Positions 46,920-56,996 of a DNA stretch of 64,000 bases are shown piece by piece. The notes beneath the pieces are model-generated. The model was not told where the DNA came from. It did not search any database and saw nothing but the letters and a program-made list of their open reading frames with translations. The translations under genes were made by a program, and so were the position numbers. The stretch covers positions 434,001 through 498,000 of the forward strand of contig NZ_STGA01000029.1 of assembly GCF_005222835.1 (NCBI RefSeq), given 5' to 3'. Numbering within the stretch: position 1 is the stretch's first letter; the number at the start of each line of letters is the position of its first letter. This DNA is from Rhizobium sp. FKY42 (lineage in GTDB: Bacteria; Pseudomonadota; Alphaproteobacteria; Rhizobiales; Rhizobiaceae).

Positions 46920-47580
46920 GTTCTCCTCCAGCCCCGAGCATGAACTGCTTCTTTTTTCCCAAGCATTTACCGCAGTTACGGTGACTTGGAAACGGGGGAA
47001 TGGCAGCATCATGCTGCATTGCAGCAATATTGCGACAGATCTTACGGATTTTTGGGCATCGGCAGGGCGGCACACGTAATTCTAAAGTATAAGTTTCTGG
47101 GATGCATGAAATTTAAATATTAGCAGACTTTGCGGGGCCGCCTGCTCCGGCCCCGCAAAGTCTTCCGGCTGGTACAGGAAACCGGCCGGGGGGTCTTTAT
47201 CCGGATAATGATCCGGGTAGACTTGAACCCATTCAACTGAAAACAAGAATATGCAATTCAATCATTATGGAAAGTATCTAATTCACACGGGCCGTTAGAT
47301 TTTGCTGATAACCTTAATTGCAAATCATGTTTTGCGTTCCAGAGGTTAGCTTATTGTCGCACATTGTCGATACGAAATGATAGCGTTATCAGATCACAGC
47401 GGGATTATCGCAATCCAAAGCGCAGTTCGACCTGACGATCTGTTTGTGAGGCACAATCTTTTTGATCCTCGTTCCACTCTGATCGGTTTCATTCGACACA
47501 ATCCTGCACTGTCGTCTCTTGACGACGAAGCTGACACCGGCCTGATGACTGTGGATCTCCGACTGCACGGATTTCGCCGA
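46920..47580. other. 661-bp stretch upstream of ppdK with a strong hairpin
   Basis: It holds the ppdK leader, a 15-bp hairpin (47126-47162), a smaller dyad CCGGAT-AATG-ATCCGG (47201-47216), and an AT-rich stretch. A 73-codon ORF at 47377-47598 shows no ribosome site or family and overlaps the end of the lysozyme-inhibitor gene, so it is not called. Confidence 0.45.
47126..47162. terminator. Strong 15-bp hairpin in the gap
   Basis: GACTTTGCGGGGCCG (47126-47140) pairs perfectly with CGGCCCCGCAAAGTC (47148-47162) over a 7-nt loop. There is no U tract on either strand. It has no gene ending directly before it, so it may belong to an unrecognised small RNA. Confidence 0.5.
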
Positions 47581-48000
47581 TCAAATTCCCGGTTTTGACA
47601 GTTGCAGCAATTGATCGGCATCGGGCTCACCCATAATAATCTCGCCCATCTTTTCATCGACAACACGCATGGAGACGATCTTTCCCTGCGGCGTGAACAG
47701 GATGCGCAGATGGCTTTGTGGACAAAGTCTCACCAGACAGGCGCCAAAGAGTTCGAAAGGTTTTTCGGCAATCGTCACCGCTGTGGACGCGCCAGACACA
47801 TAAAGCGGGTTTGTAATCATGTTGCGCACCCAGGGCGGAAGCCGTTGTGTCTTGCGCAGCATTTGCTGAAGGCTTTCCCGATGGGCTTGAGAAGAAGCAA
47901 CGACCTCATGCAGGAAACGGCCTGACTTTACTTCCTCGGCTTCCGAGGGCTGTGAGACGGCAAGGATCAATGCGCAAAGGGCAAGACCGAAGCGCTTCAT
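47581..48000 (-). CDS. Ivy-family lysozyme inhibitor, overlapping smc
   Basis: 139 residues with a signal peptide (FGLALCALILAVSQPSEAEE). The end shows the pattern of inhibitors of vertebrate lysozyme: WVRNMITNPLYVSGASTAVTIAEKPFELFGACLVRLCPQSHLRILFTPQGKIVSMRVV, with the two Cys that bracket the inhibitory loop (here LVRL in place of KPHD). Ivy proteins block c-type lysozymes and may protect against lytic transglycosylases. Its ATG overlaps the smc stop (TGATG), so it is translated after smc. The different loop residues leave the target open. Confidence 0.7.
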   Translation of the reverse strand: MKRFGLALCALILAVSQPSEAEEVKSGRFLHEVVASSQAHRESLQQMLRKTQRLPPWVRNMITNPLYVSGASTAVTIAEKPFELFGACLVRLCPQSHLRILFTPQGKIVSMRVVDEKMGEIIMGEPDADQLLQLSKPGI

Positions 48001-51000
48001 CAGACAGCCTCCCGAAGACGCTCCGCCGTCTGCAAATCAACCGATACCAGTTGCGATACGCCCTGCTCCGCCATGGTGACGCCGAAAAGCCGGTTCATGC
48101 GCGCCATGGTGATGGGGTTATGGGTAATGATGACGAAGCGGGTTTGCGTCGATGCGGCCATCTCGTCCATCAGGTTGCAGTAGCGCTCGACATTGTGGTC
48201 GTCGAGAGGTGCATCCACCTCGTCCAGCACGCAGATGGGTGCCGGGTTGGTGAGGAAGACCGCGAAGATCAGCGCCATGGCGGTCAACGCCTGCTCGCCA
48301 CCAGATAGCAGCGTCATCGTCTGTGGCTTCTTGCCCGGCGGACGGGCCAGAATTTCGAGGCCTGCTTCCAGCGGGTCATCGCTTTCGATGAGCTGAAGTT
48401 CCGCCGTGCCGCCGTTGAACAGGTGCGTGAAGAGGCGCTGGAACTGGCCGTTGACCACATCGAAAGCGGCAATCAGGCGTTCGCGTCCCTCGCGGTTCAG
48501 GCTCTGGATGGCAGATCGCAGCTTGCGGATGGCATCGATGATGTCGTCGCGCTCCTTGACCAGCGCGGAAAGCTTGTCCGACAGTTCCTTCTGCTCCTCC
48601 TCGGCCCGCAGGTTGACGGCGCCCAGCCGCTCGCGCTCCATCTTCAGGCGATCCACCTCACGCTCCACGGCATTCATGTCCGGCAGGGCGGAACCCGGCT
48701 GGATGCCTGCAAGACGGAATGCCTCATGCGGCTCGACGGACAGGGCCTGGCGAATTGCATTTTCCGCATCGTGACGACGCTCTGCCGCGGAAACGAGGCG
48801 CTCTTCCGCACGGCCGCGTTTTTCACGCACCTCGGCCAGGGCCGCAAGCGCGGTTGCGGCACGCTGGTCCGCCTCACGCTGGCGGGTTTCCGCCTCAGCC
48901 AAAGCGTCTCCAGCGGTGCGACGCGCCTCTTCCGCCTTCTGCAACTCACTCATCAGGGCGCGGCGCTTGTCCTCGAACTCCTCTGGAGCGAGATCCAGTT
49001 CGGCCATTTCTTCGCGGGCTTCGTCCTCACGTTCCCGCAGTGTCGCGACATGACCTTCAGCGCTGGCAACGCGGCCCTGCCAGTTCGTGCGCTCCGCGGA
49101 AATAGCCGACAGACGGCGGCGGCGCGCATCCGCATCACGCGACAGACCCTCATAGCGGGCGCGCGCTTCCGCAAGCTCTGCCCGATGCTGCGCCACGGTC
49201 AACTGATGTTGCGCCAGACGGCTATCGAGATCGGCAAGATCCGGCGCGTCCTGTCTTTCGGCACGGGCGGCCTCGTCCTGCGCGGCCAGTTCCTCTATCT
49301 GCTCGCTCACCTGGGCAAGGGCGTTTTCGGCGACGGCGCGGCGGCGCATCAGGTCGCCCGCAGCCCGTTCTGCCTGCGCCAGAGCCTCGCGCGCTTCCGA
49401 AACACTGCGTTGAAGATGCCGCAGGCGTTCGCGCGCCTCGCCAAGCCGCGCCTCTTCAGTCTTGATGGCCTCCCCTGCCTGAAGGCTCAGGCTTTCTGCC
49501 TCCGACAGCTCGATGCGCGCATCGTCGATCTCGGTTTCCAGTTCGGAGAGCCGGTTTTTCTGCGCAAGCCGAAGAGCTGCAGCACTCGGCGCTTCCGAGC
49601 CAGTGACATGCCCGTCCCAGCGATAGACGGCCCCTTGCTTCGTCACGAGGCGTTGGCCGGGTTTCAGGCTCGCCTGCAAAGCCTTCGCAGTCGGCTGGTC
49701 TACGACGCCGATCTGGGCAAGTCGACGCCCCAGTTCCGGCGGCGCGGTCACGTGGCGGGCAATGGGTTCTGCACCATCCGGCAGCGCCGGTGCCTCGACG
49801 GCGTTTGTCAGGCGCAGCCAGTGCGACGGTGCGGCCTCTTCGAGTGCGCTATCGAGATCGTCGCCGAGTGCAGCGCCAAGAGCGACCTCAAAGCCGCGGT
49901 CGACCCGGATCATTTCCGCCACCGAGGTAAACGCACCGCTTGCCTCACTGGCGCTCAGCATGCGGCGGATGGTACGGGCTTCCGTCTCAAGTCCATTCAG
50001 GTGCGCGCGCGCCTGCTCGACCGGCTGGCGGGACACCATTTCCCGCTGGCGGGCCTGAGACAGCGCCACTTCGATCTCTTCGATAGAGGCTGCCGCCTCC
50101 TCCAGCGCATACTCCGCCGCCTCTACCGCTTCGCGGCGTTCCGCCGGGTCGCTGAGTTCGGACAGTCTGTCATCGAGTGTTTCAAGCTCGCTCGCTGCAT
50201 CGCTGCGCTGGCGGTCGAGACGAAGGCGGCGATCGGCGATCTCGCGGATGGTCCTTTCCAGCTGCGCAACCTCTGCGGCCACTTGCGCACGCTCGGCGGT
50301 AACGGCCGCGAATTCGCTTTCGCTTTCGGCCAGACGTGCGTTTGCGTCCTCATAGGCCAGCCGGAGTTCTTCCGCCTCCTCGCCGGATTGCGCCAGAAGC
50401 TCCGTCAGTTCCTGCTCTTCCGCATCAAGGCGCTCGATCACCGCGGCATTTTCCGCCATCAGCTGCTCTTCGCGACGGATATCCTCGGCAAGCTGCGCAA
50501 GGCGGCGCATGAGATCGTCCTTGCGGCGAAGAAGACGGCCCGCTTCTTCCTCCAACTGGCTGCGCGCGATCTGCAGGCGTTGAAGCGCGGCACCGGCCTT
50601 GGCCTCCATCTCGCGCAATTCCGGCAGCTTCAGCGCGGCAATCGCCTGTTCCTTCGCAGCCTCCATCTGGCTCTGGGCGCGTTCAGCAACAACAGAGGTC
50701 GCGGCATTCAGCGCCTGCGTTGCCTCGTTTTCCGCATCCCGCGCCTGCACGAAGCGGATGTAGAGGAGCTTGGCCTCCCGCTCGCGGATATCGGCAGACA
50801 GCATCTTGAAACGACTGGCCTGACGGGCCTGACGCTTGAGGCTTTCGATCTGGCTGCTGAACTGGGTTGTGACATCCTCCAGCCGCTCCAGATTCGTCTC
50901 GGCAGCACGCAGCCGAAGCTCGGCCTCATGGCGCCTTGAATGCAGGCCGGAAATGCCTGCTGCCTCTTCCAGCAATTGCCGACGCGCCTGCGGCTTTGCC

Positions 51001-51461
51001 TGAATAAGCTCGCCGATCCGGCCCTGCCCCACCATGGAGGGCGAGCGGGCGCCCGTGGAGGCATCGGCAAACAGAAGCTGCACATCCTTGGCGCGGGCTT
51101 CCTTGCCGTTGATCCGGTAGACGGAGCCGTTTTCGCGCTCGATCCGTCGCGAGACCTGGATCTCATCGGCATCGTTGAAAGCGGCGGGCGCGGTGCGATC
51201 GCTATTGTCGAGGTAGAGACCCACTTCCGCCGAATTGCGCGCGGGGCGATTTCCCGATCCGGAAAAGATAACGTCGTCCATGCCGGAGGCACGCATGTTC
51301 TTGTAGGAATTTTCACCCATCACCCAGCGGAGCGCTTCCACCAGGTTGGACTTGCCGCATCCATTGGGACCGACGACGCCGGTGAGGCCCGGTTCGATGA
51401 TGAATTCGGTCGGCTCGACGAAGGATTTGAAGCCGACAAGGCGCAGTTTGGTGAACTTCAT
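48000..51461 (-). CDS. smc: Chromosome segregation ATPase SMC
   Basis: 1153 residues. Walker [11 protein letters not shown] (about 32-41) with a Q-loop region after it; two long coiled coils; a hinge about 500-660; ABC signature LLSGGEQAL and Walker [16 protein letters not shown] near the C-terminus. It forms the condensin-like ring that organises the chromosome with ScpAB. The order DUF721-dsbA-smc is standard in Rhizobiales. There is 76 bp between dsbA and smc, and smc overlaps the next gene. Confidence 0.96.
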   Translation of the reverse strand: MKFTKLRLVGFKSFVEPTEFIIEPGLTGVVGPNGCGKSNLVEALRWVMGENSYKNMRASGMDDVIFSGSGNRPARNSAEVGLYLDNSDRTAPAAFNDADEIQVSRRIERENGSVYRINGKEARAKDVQLLFADASTGARSPSMVGQGRIGELIQAKPQARRQLLEEAAGISGLHSRRHEAELRLRAAETNLERLEDVTTQFSSQIESLKRQARQASRFKMLSADIREREAKLLYIRFVQARDAENEATQALNAATSVVAERAQSQMEAAKEQAIAALKLPELREMEAKAGAALQRLQIARSQLEEEAGRLLRRKDDLMRRLAQLAEDIRREEQLMAENAAVIERLDAEEQELTELLAQSGEEAEELRLAYEDANARLAESESEFAAVTAERAQVAAEVAQLERTIREIADRRLRLDRQRSDAASELETLDDRLSELSDPAERREAVEAAEYALEEAAASIEEIEVALSQARQREMVSRQPVEQARAHLNGLETEARTIRRMLSASEASGAFTSVAEMIRVDRGFEVALGAALGDDLDSALEEAAPSHWLRLTNAVEAPALPDGAEPIARHVTAPPELGRRLAQIGVVDQPTAKALQASLKPGQRLVTKQGAVYRWDGHVTGSEAPSAAALRLAQKNRLSELETEIDDARIELSEAESLSLQAGEAIKTEEARLGEARERLRHLQRSVSEAREALAQAERAAGDLMRRRAVAENALAQVSEQIEELAAQDEAARAERQDAPDLADLDSRLAQHQLTVAQHRAELAEARARYEGLSRDADARRRRLSAISAERTNWQGRVASAEGHVATLREREDEAREEMAELDLAPEEFEDKRRALMSELQKAEEARRTAGDALAEAETRQREADQRAATALAALAEVREKRGRAEERLVSAAERRHDAENAIRQALSVEPHEAFRLAGIQPGSALPDMNAVEREVDRLKMERERLGAVNLRAEEEQKELSDKLSALVKERDDIIDAIRKLRSAIQSLNREGRERLIAAFDVVNGQFQRLFTHLFNGGTAELQLIESDDPLEAGLEILARPPGKKPQTMTLLSGGEQALTAMALIFAVFLTNPAPICVLDEVDAPLDDHNVERYCNLMDEMAASTQTRFVIITHNPITMARMNRLFGVTMAEQGVSQLVSVDLQTAERLREAV

Positions 51462-51536
51462 GCACCACCTGCGGGCAGACAGAAAAAAGCGGACACGGAT
51501 GAGCGATCCGTATCCGCTTTAGAAATTGCGATCGGA

Positions 51537-52241
51537 TCAGAGCAGGCTATCGATGAGCGCCGACATGGCTTCAACCGACATGTCTCCGGAGTAACGGTTG
51601 CCGTTGATCAGGAAGGTTGGCGTTGAATTCACGCCGAATTCTTCCGCACCGCGCTTCATGGTGGCGTTCACTTGATCGAGAAGCTTCTGGTTCGTCAAGC
51701 AGGCCTCGAAGCCTTCCTGTGAATAACCGGCCATCTTGGACATTTGCAGCAGGGCATTGCGAACATTGCCATCGGCCGGAGCCGCCCAGGCGCGTTGCTG
51801 CTTGAACAGCATGGAAACCATGGCGTAGTAGCTCTTGGCATCCGCCATTTCCTGCGGCTTGGCCGGGTTGCAGCGGGCCAGCATGAAGGCAGCGGTCGCG
51901 ACCGGATCGAACGGGAACTCGCGCAGGATGAAGCGCGCCTTGCCGGTATCGATATACTTCTGCTTGATCGGCTCGAAGGTTGTGGTGTGGAAATGCGCGC
52001 AGTGCGGGCATGTCATCGACATGTATTCAACGATGGTGACCTTGGCCTTTTCATCGCCCAGCGCCATTTCCGGCAATGCGCCGGGCTGCAGAACCTTTGC
52101 CATGTCCACCTTGCCGGAGGATTCCGGCAGATTGACCGCAAATGCGGCAGACGCGCCCAGAAGCGGCACACCGATTGCGGTTGCGGCAACGCCGCCCATA
52201 AGCTGGCGACGGGTGGTTTGCGGTAGGCTGAACGGCATCAT
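51537..52241 (-). CDS. DsbA-family thiol-disulfide oxidoreductase, Tat-type signal
   Basis: 234 residues from ATG 52241. The N-terminus TTRRQLMGGVAATAIGVPLL is a twin-arginine signal. Thioredoxin-fold domain: VTIVEYMSMTCPHCAHFHTT with active-site CPHC (about 93-96), the helical insert, and NSTPTFLING with the cis-proline. It likely oxidises or rearranges periplasmic protein disulfides. Placed just before smc, as in many rhizobia. Confidence 0.9.
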   Translation of the reverse strand: MMPFSLPQTTRRQLMGGVAATAIGVPLLGASAAFAVNLPESSGKVDMAKVLQPGALPEMALGDEKAKVTIVEYMSMTCPHCAHFHTTTFEPIKQKYIDTGKARFILREFPFDPVATAAFMLARCNPAKPQEMADAKSYYAMVSMLFKQQRAWAAPADGNVRNALLQMSKMAGYSQEGFEACLTNQKLLDQVNATMKRGAEEFGVNSTPTFLINGNRYSGDMSVEAMSALIDSLL

Positions 52242-52592
52242 AGCACCTATTGAAGATAAACACACTTTGTTGCTTCACGTATCGCGCCCTTGCTGCAAGA
52301 ACAAGGCGGCGCGCAAGGCGAATGTTCTTTTCTCAACCAAACGTGACAGAGAAAAGATGAACCGAAGCTGAGTGTTAGAGTGCATCCGGTAAACTCAGGG
52401 TCAGTCTGACGGAGCGATTTTGTGACGAGATCAAGCCGAGACACGAAGGGCATATCCTTTGATACGGTCGAGTGGCTCGGCGCCGGTATCGGCGCAAAAA
52501 GCGCCCGTTTCACCACCGGATCGCACGCGCCAATCGAGAAACAGAACTGACCCGGAGTTTGCCGGAAATGCTCTGGATCTGCAGGCAAACAT

Positions 52593-53096
52593 CTATCGCC
52601 GCGTTGCCTTTTTCGGCTGCAGGACTGCAGTGCCAAGCCTCTCCACCGCCTTGCGCAAGGCTTCGTTCTCGATCCCGTCCATCATGTCGTTCAGGCGTCT
52701 GGCGGCATCGCCGCGCAATGGCTGCGGCTTGCGGCGGTAACGTGTGGCAACCGAGACCGGCTTCTGCACGATCCGGATCTGGCGGATGGCAGGAAACCCG
52801 AAAAAACCGTTGATGCGGTCGATCAGTTCGCCCTGCGCATGGCTGAGAAACAAAGCACGGGCGCCTTCGCAGGCAATGGTCAGGACGCCTGCCTTGTGGC
52901 CGCCCTCACCTTCCGAGCCATCGCGGCGCGGCCAAGCGATCTTTTCCGGCCGCGTGCATTCGGCAAACTCCTCACCGGCAATTTCATCCCAAGATCCCAG
53001 CAGTGCCGTAGAAATGCCGGCGCGCCGCGCCAGGACAGGGTCCATGAGGCTGTTGGCAATTTCAGCAATCTGCAAGGGTACGGGTTTGCGGGCCAT
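52593..53096 (-). CDS. DUF721 protein
   Basis: 167 residues. DUF721 core: IAEIANSLMDPVLARRAGISTALLGSWDEIAGEEFAECTRPEKIAWPR and GVLTIACEGARALFLSHAQGELIDRINGFFG. The family (DciA-related) includes proteins that load the replicative helicase in some bacteria, so a role near replication is possible. The start lies 3 bp after the O-antigen ligase stop. Confidence 0.87.
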   Translation of the reverse strand: MARKPVPLQIAEIANSLMDPVLARRAGISTALLGSWDEIAGEEFAECTRPEKIAWPRRDGSEGEGGHKAGVLTIACEGARALFLSHAQGELIDRINGFFGFPAIRQIRIVQKPVSVATRYRRKPQPLRGDAARRLNDMMDGIENEALRKAVERLGTAVLQPKKATRR

Positions 53097-53099
53097 GGC

Positions 53100-54332
53100 T
53101 CAGATGGCCCTTCGGGCAGCGGGCGTGAGCAGGTTCCAGCGGCGGAACTGCACGATGAGGACCGCGAGGAACAGCATTGAGGTTGCCAGGCACTGCTCGT
53201 GATAGAAGGGATCATGCAACATGCCAAATGCCATGACCGTTCCATAGAAATAGAACACGGATCGCTTCACCGCCGAACTGCAATTCTGGCGAAGCGTCAT
53301 ATAGAAGACGCTGGCAAAGCTGGCGACGAGAAAGAACAGTCCCAGAAAACCGTTGGCCAGCAATTCCTGCAGTAGGAAATTGTGTACGTGCTTGCCACCG
53401 GCGATGTAATGCAGATCCGGCCCTGCGACGCGCTCCAGGTTGGCAAAGGTATCCCGCAGGCCAACACCGGCGAGTGGATGTTCCCTGATGACGATTGCAG
53501 AAGCTTTCCAAAGCGCCAGGCGGATATTGCCGGAATCCATGTTGTGTGCCTTGTCGCCGCCCACATAATATTCATAGACCGTCGCAAAGCGATCGATCAG
53601 CATACTGTGGACAGGCGGCGCCATGAAGAGCGCCACAAGGCCAAGTGCTGCTGCCGCATAGGCTCTGTTGCGCCAGCGAGGTCGCCATTTCAGGGAACAG
53701 ATCGCAAATTCGACGAGGAAAAGGACCGGCAGGATAAGAACGATGGCACGCGTTTGCGACAGGAAGACCGGAACAATCGCGAGGAGCAGGTAGAAGGGTC
53801 CGTTGGGCAGGTAGCGCCAGGGTCTTTCCACCGGAATGGTTGCGACAATGCCCGCCAGCGCGACGAGCAATGCCACGATGGCCGCGTTTCCACCGCCGTC
53901 ATAGCGATCCGCCGCCGTCTGCAAGGACAGGCTTGCAAAGAGCGCTGCAACCAGCGCGACCCAGGTGCCAACGCGACCGCCCAGCACCAGCCAACGTAGA
54001 GGCTGACGCACCAGGCAGAGACCGGATGCAATAAAGCTGAAGCCGAGCAGAAGCCCCATGAAGCCGAGCTGGCGGTTGTCCAGTTGCCACTCGCCACGCA
54101 CGCCCAGAAGCAGGACGACCCAGAAGATGTAGAGAAAGATCACGCCAAGGGGACTACCCAGATAAGCGCGCAGTCGCCTTTGGTTGGACAGTGCAACATA
54201 GATGCCAGTTGCCCCGAACAGCGCGCACATGGCAACCGCCGTCGGCAGATAAAGAGCGACGGAAAACATCGCAAAGGCCAGGACCCATGGATCGATGCGA
54301 CGGCGCGCCAGCAATATGCGTTTGAACGTCAT
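53100..54332 (-). CDS. O-antigen ligase / polymerase family membrane protein
   Basis: 410 residues with ten or more hydrophobic segments. The large periplasmic loop between the late helices reads IRLALWKASAIVIREHPLAGVGLRDTFANL and then HNFLLQELLANGFLGLFFL, the WaaL/Wzy (PF04932) signature with conserved Arg and His. It would join or polymerise glycan on lipid A-core or another lipid carrier. It follows a glycosyltransferase gene by 79 bp and is inserted into the otherwise conserved mutY-DUF721-dsbA-smc order. Confidence 0.86.
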   Translation of the reverse strand: MTFKRILLARRRIDPWVLAFAMFSVALYLPTAVAMCALFGATGIYVALSNQRRLRAYLGSPLGVIFLYIFWVVLLLGVRGEWQLDNRQLGFMGLLLGFSFIASGLCLVRQPLRWLVLGGRVGTWVALVAALFASLSLQTAADRYDGGGNAAIVALLVALAGIVATIPVERPWRYLPNGPFYLLLAIVPVFLSQTRAIVLILPVLFLVEFAICSLKWRPRWRNRAYAAAALGLVALFMAPPVHSMLIDRFATVYEYYVGGDKAHNMDSGNIRLALWKASAIVIREHPLAGVGLRDTFANLERVAGPDLHYIAGGKHVHNFLLQELLANGFLGLFFLVASFASVFYMTLRQNCSSAVKRSVFYFYGTVMAFGMLHDPFYHEQCLATSMLFLAVLIVQFRRWNLLTPAARRAI

Positions 54333-54411
54333 TCGATCCGATCAATCCTCATGTTCGATCAAGGTTTTTGGCCGCTTTCAGGTCTCTTGTACCCTATTGC
54401 CATCGCTTCGA

Positions 54412-55170
54412 TTAGAAAAGTGTTTGCATTGCGCGAAGGACGGCTTCCTTAACACGAAATACATGCGTTGGTATCTTTGCGAGACCCTTTTGCTTTTGCT
54501 GCTTATAGTCTGCGCGGCTTGCAATAAAGGTCTGCGATCGCAGGTCGCCGAACTCCAGAAATGACTCTTCTGCTGTATAGACCGGCACCCGATGGTGCCA
54601 GACTCGCTCAAGCGCCATATCGAACGGCAAGGATTGCACCCGGAGCGGCTCCAGCAGTTTTTGCGCCGCGCCTTTCGTCAGCAGGTAGCAAGCCGCAGAA
54701 CCTTGCGGTCCGAACCGGGACAGGCCGATACGATCTCCCATCGGCGTGGTAAAAAGGTGGCGAAAGGCGAGCGTTCGGTGATTGACCAGTTTCACGACGC
54801 AACCATCCTCGACCGTCGCTGCCACGGACTGAGCTCGCAGAATAAGGTCTTCGCTGAGAGCCACATCATCCTCGATGATGAGGGCAGCGGGCGCTCCGCT
54901 TTCCACAAGCTGCTGGAACGCCTTCAGATGACTTTTGTAGCAGCCATATTCGCCCGTCATCAGTGGGCGACCGTTGCGCTTTAGAAACAGATCACGGTCG
55001 GCATCCACCCATTGTTCCGGCGAAACCTTGGCTCCGTCGATGCCAGCAACACGCTCCAGCCTGATGCCAAGCTTCTCCGCCTGCCCTTCGATCAACAGCC
55101 TGCGCTCGATCGCACGGTCGATATTGATGAGGAGGACCGGTAAATCCATCTGCTCCGCCATTGGCTTCAA
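54412..55170 (-). CDS. Glycosyltransferase family 25 protein
   Basis: 252 residues. GT25 landmarks: LPVLLINIDRAIERRLLIEGQAEKLGI at the start, GEYGCYKSHLKAFQQLVESGAPAALIIEDDVALSEDLI (the DxD-like EDDV), and LSRFGPQGSAACYLLTKGAAQKLLEPL. It adds galactose or a related sugar to lipooligosaccharide. Paired with the O-antigen ligase behind it, pointing to lipopolysaccharide work. Divergent from mutY by 33 bp. Confidence 0.9.
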   Translation of the reverse strand: MKPMAEQMDLPVLLINIDRAIERRLLIEGQAEKLGIRLERVAGIDGAKVSPEQWVDADRDLFLKRNGRPLMTGEYGCYKSHLKAFQQLVESGAPAALIIEDDVALSEDLILRAQSVAATVEDGCVVKLVNHRTLAFRHLFTTPMGDRIGLSRFGPQGSAACYLLTKGAAQKLLEPLRVQSLPFDMALERVWHHRVPVYTAEESFLEFGDLRSQTFIASRADYKQQKQKGLAKIPTHVFRVKEAVLRAMQTLF

Positions 55171-55203
55171 ACTCGATGCACCTTATCTCTGAGGTCGAAC
55201 AGG

Positions 55204-56301
55204 ATGGATAGTCCCGCCGATATGCACTCCACAGCCGACACGTCTCTCTCCGACAAACTGCTTTCCTGGTATGATCGCCATCATCGCGAACTGCCTTGGC
55301 GCGTTACCCCCCGCGAAAGCCTGACAGGCAAGCGAGCAGACCCTTACCATATCTGGCTGTCGGAAGTGATGCTCCAGCAGACAACCGTGCAGGCGGTCAA
55401 GCCTTATTTCCTGAAGTTCCTGGCAAAGTGGCCAACTGTGGGTGATCTGGCCAGCGCTCCCAGCGACGATGTCATGGCTGCCTGGGCAGGCCTTGGCTAT
55501 TACGCACGGGCCAGAAACCTCAAGAAATGCGCGGAAACCGTTGCCAGAGAGCATGACGGCACGTTTCCGGATACCGAAGAGGGACTTCGCGCGCTGCCGG
55601 GAATTGGCGATTATACATCCGCCGCTGTTGCCGCCATTGCTTTCAACCGTCCGGCGGCCGTCATGGACGGCAATGTGGAACGTGTCATCTCTCGCCTCTA
55701 CGCCATTTCTGATCCGCTGCCCGGCTCGAAGCCGTTGATGAAGGCGAAGGTGAAGGACCTGACTCCGCTTGGCCGACCAGGCGATTTCGCCCAGGCCATG
55801 ATGGATCTCGGCGCCACGATCTGCACACCCAAGCGCCCAGCCTGTGCGCTCTGTCCGTTCAATGCGGACTGTCTAGCCTTGAAGGCGCATGATCCGGAGC
55901 ACTTCCCGGTGAAGGCCGCCAAGAAGGAAAAGCCGATCCGCCAGGGTGCCGCCTTCGTGGCGGTGACGGCAGGTGGCGAGATCCTGCTGCGGCGGCGCGT
56001 GGAAAGCGGCCTGCTGGGCGGCATGACCGAGGTTCCAACCACCGCGTGGACAGCACGGCTGGATGGCGGCACGACGCCGGAGCATGCGCCCTTCCCCGGC
56101 GAATGGCAGCAGGCTGGTGTCGTGACCCACGTCTTCACACATTTCGAACTGCGGCTGACCGTGTATCGGGCTAAGACGAAAAAGCAGCCGGACACTCACG
56201 GATGGTGGGAGAAGGTCGATAAGCTTGAAACGCAGGCGCTTCCTACGGTTATGAAAAAAGTCATCGCAACAGCCCTTCCGAACGCATTCAAATCGATTTA
56301 A
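55204..56301 (+). CDS. mutY: A/G-specific adenine DNA glycosylase MutY
   Basis: 365 residues (ATG 55222 is an alternative). HhH-GPD part: DPYHIWLSEVMLQQTTVQAVKPYFLKFLAKWP and LPGIGDYTSAAVAAIAFNRPAAVMDGNVERVISR with the catalytic Asp. The four Fe-S cysteines are in CTPKRPACALCPFNADC (C-x6-C-x2-C-x5-C). The NUDIX-like C-terminal domain (about 235-350) reads 8-oxoG in the partner strand. It removes adenine mispaired with 8-oxoguanine. The next gene starts 32 bp on. Confidence 0.96.
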   Translation: MDSPADMHSTADTSLSDKLLSWYDRHHRELPWRVTPRESLTGKRADPYHIWLSEVMLQQTTVQAVKPYFLKFLAKWPTVGDLASAPSDDVMAAWAGLGYYARARNLKKCAETVAREHDGTFPDTEEGLRALPGIGDYTSAAVAAIAFNRPAAVMDGNVERVISRLYAISDPLPGSKPLMKAKVKDLTPLGRPGDFAQAMMDLGATICTPKRPACALCPFNADCLALKAHDPEHFPVKAAKKEKPIRQGAAFVAVTAGGEILLRRRVESGLLGGMTEVPTTAWTARLDGGTTPEHAPFPGEWQQAGVVTHVFTHFELRLTVYRAKTKKQPDTHGWWEKVDKLETQALPTVMKKVIATALPNAFKSI

Positions 56302-56333
56302 ATAGACCGATTTGATTTCAGGAGGAAGAATCT

Positions 56334-56948
56334 ATGACCACGCCCATCGACCACATCGTTTTTGACATCGGCAAGGTGTTGATCCACTGGGATCCGACGA
56401 TTCCGTACCAGCGGATCATTCCCGATGCGGACGAGCGGCGCTGGTTCTTCGAAAATGTCTGCACCCATGACTGGAACATGGAACAGGACCGTGGCCGCGA
56501 ATGGCCAGAGGCCGAAGCGGAACTGATCGAGAAGTTTCCGGACCATGCGGACAATATCCGCGCCTTCCGAAAGAACTGGCATGAAATGGTGGCTCCCGCC
56601 TATCATGACAGCGTTGCGGTGATGGAGAGCCTGATCGAGCAGGGCCACGACGTGACGATGCTGACCAATTTCGCCGCCGACACCTTTCGCCACGCGCGCG
56701 AGATGTATCCGTTTCTCAACAGACCGCGCGGTGTGACCGTTTCGGGCGAAGTGCGGCTCATCAAGCCGGACATCGAGATCTACAGGCTGCACACCGCGAC
56801 ATTCGGGCTTGTTCCGGAAAGAACGCTGTTCATTGACGATACGGCGATCAATGTGGAAGGTGCGAAAAAGGCCGGTTGGCAGGCGGTGCAATTTATTGGC
56901 ATCGACACGCTCAGGGCCGATCTGCAGCGATATGGCTTCAGTGTTTGA
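56334..56948 (+). CDS. HAD-superfamily hydrolase (YihX-like)
   Basis: 204 residues; AGGAGG 12 nt before ATG. HAD motifs: HIVFDIGKVLIHWD (motif I with D-x-G in place of D-x-D, usual in this subgroup), MLTNFAADTF (motif II Thr/Asn), LIKPDIEIYRLHTATFGL (motif III Lys) and LFIDDTAINVEGAKKAGW (motif IV). It is probably a sugar-phosphate or nucleotide phosphatase. It was once likely followed directly by the ABM gene (59211); its last codons occur again at 59182-59199 beyond a LysR-MFS insertion. Confidence 0.88.
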   Translation: MTTPIDHIVFDIGKVLIHWDPTIPYQRIIPDADERRWFFENVCTHDWNMEQDRGREWPEAEAELIEKFPDHADNIRAFRKNWHEMVAPAYHDSVAVMESLIEQGHDVTMLTNFAADTFRHAREMYPFLNRPRGVTVSGEVRLIKPDIEIYRLHTATFGLVPERTLFIDDTAINVEGAKKAGWQAVQFIGIDTLRADLQRYGFSV

Positions 56949-56952
56949 GGGA
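56932..56952 (+). repeat. Left copy of a 21-bp direct repeat flanking the LysR-MFS cassette
   Basis: The 21 bp beginning ATGGCTTCAGTG (56932-56952) contain the last codons and stop of the HAD gene. They are repeated exactly at 59182-59202, 2250 bp away. Bases just outside the copies differ. Confidence 0.9.
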
Positions 56953-56996
56953 AAGGGCCACTGTTCCGACGTGTACGAGACCCGGCATTTGCAAAG

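Noticed and set aside
47377..47598. 73-codon plus-strand ORF upstream of the lysozyme-inhibitor stop
   Set aside because: No ribosome site or family; overlaps the convergent gene.
48423..50939. 838-codon plus-strand ORF opposite smc
   Set aside because: It is the antisense shadow of a GC-rich coiled-coil gene; the translation is Leu/Arg/Gly-rich with no family, while smc has all SMC motifs.
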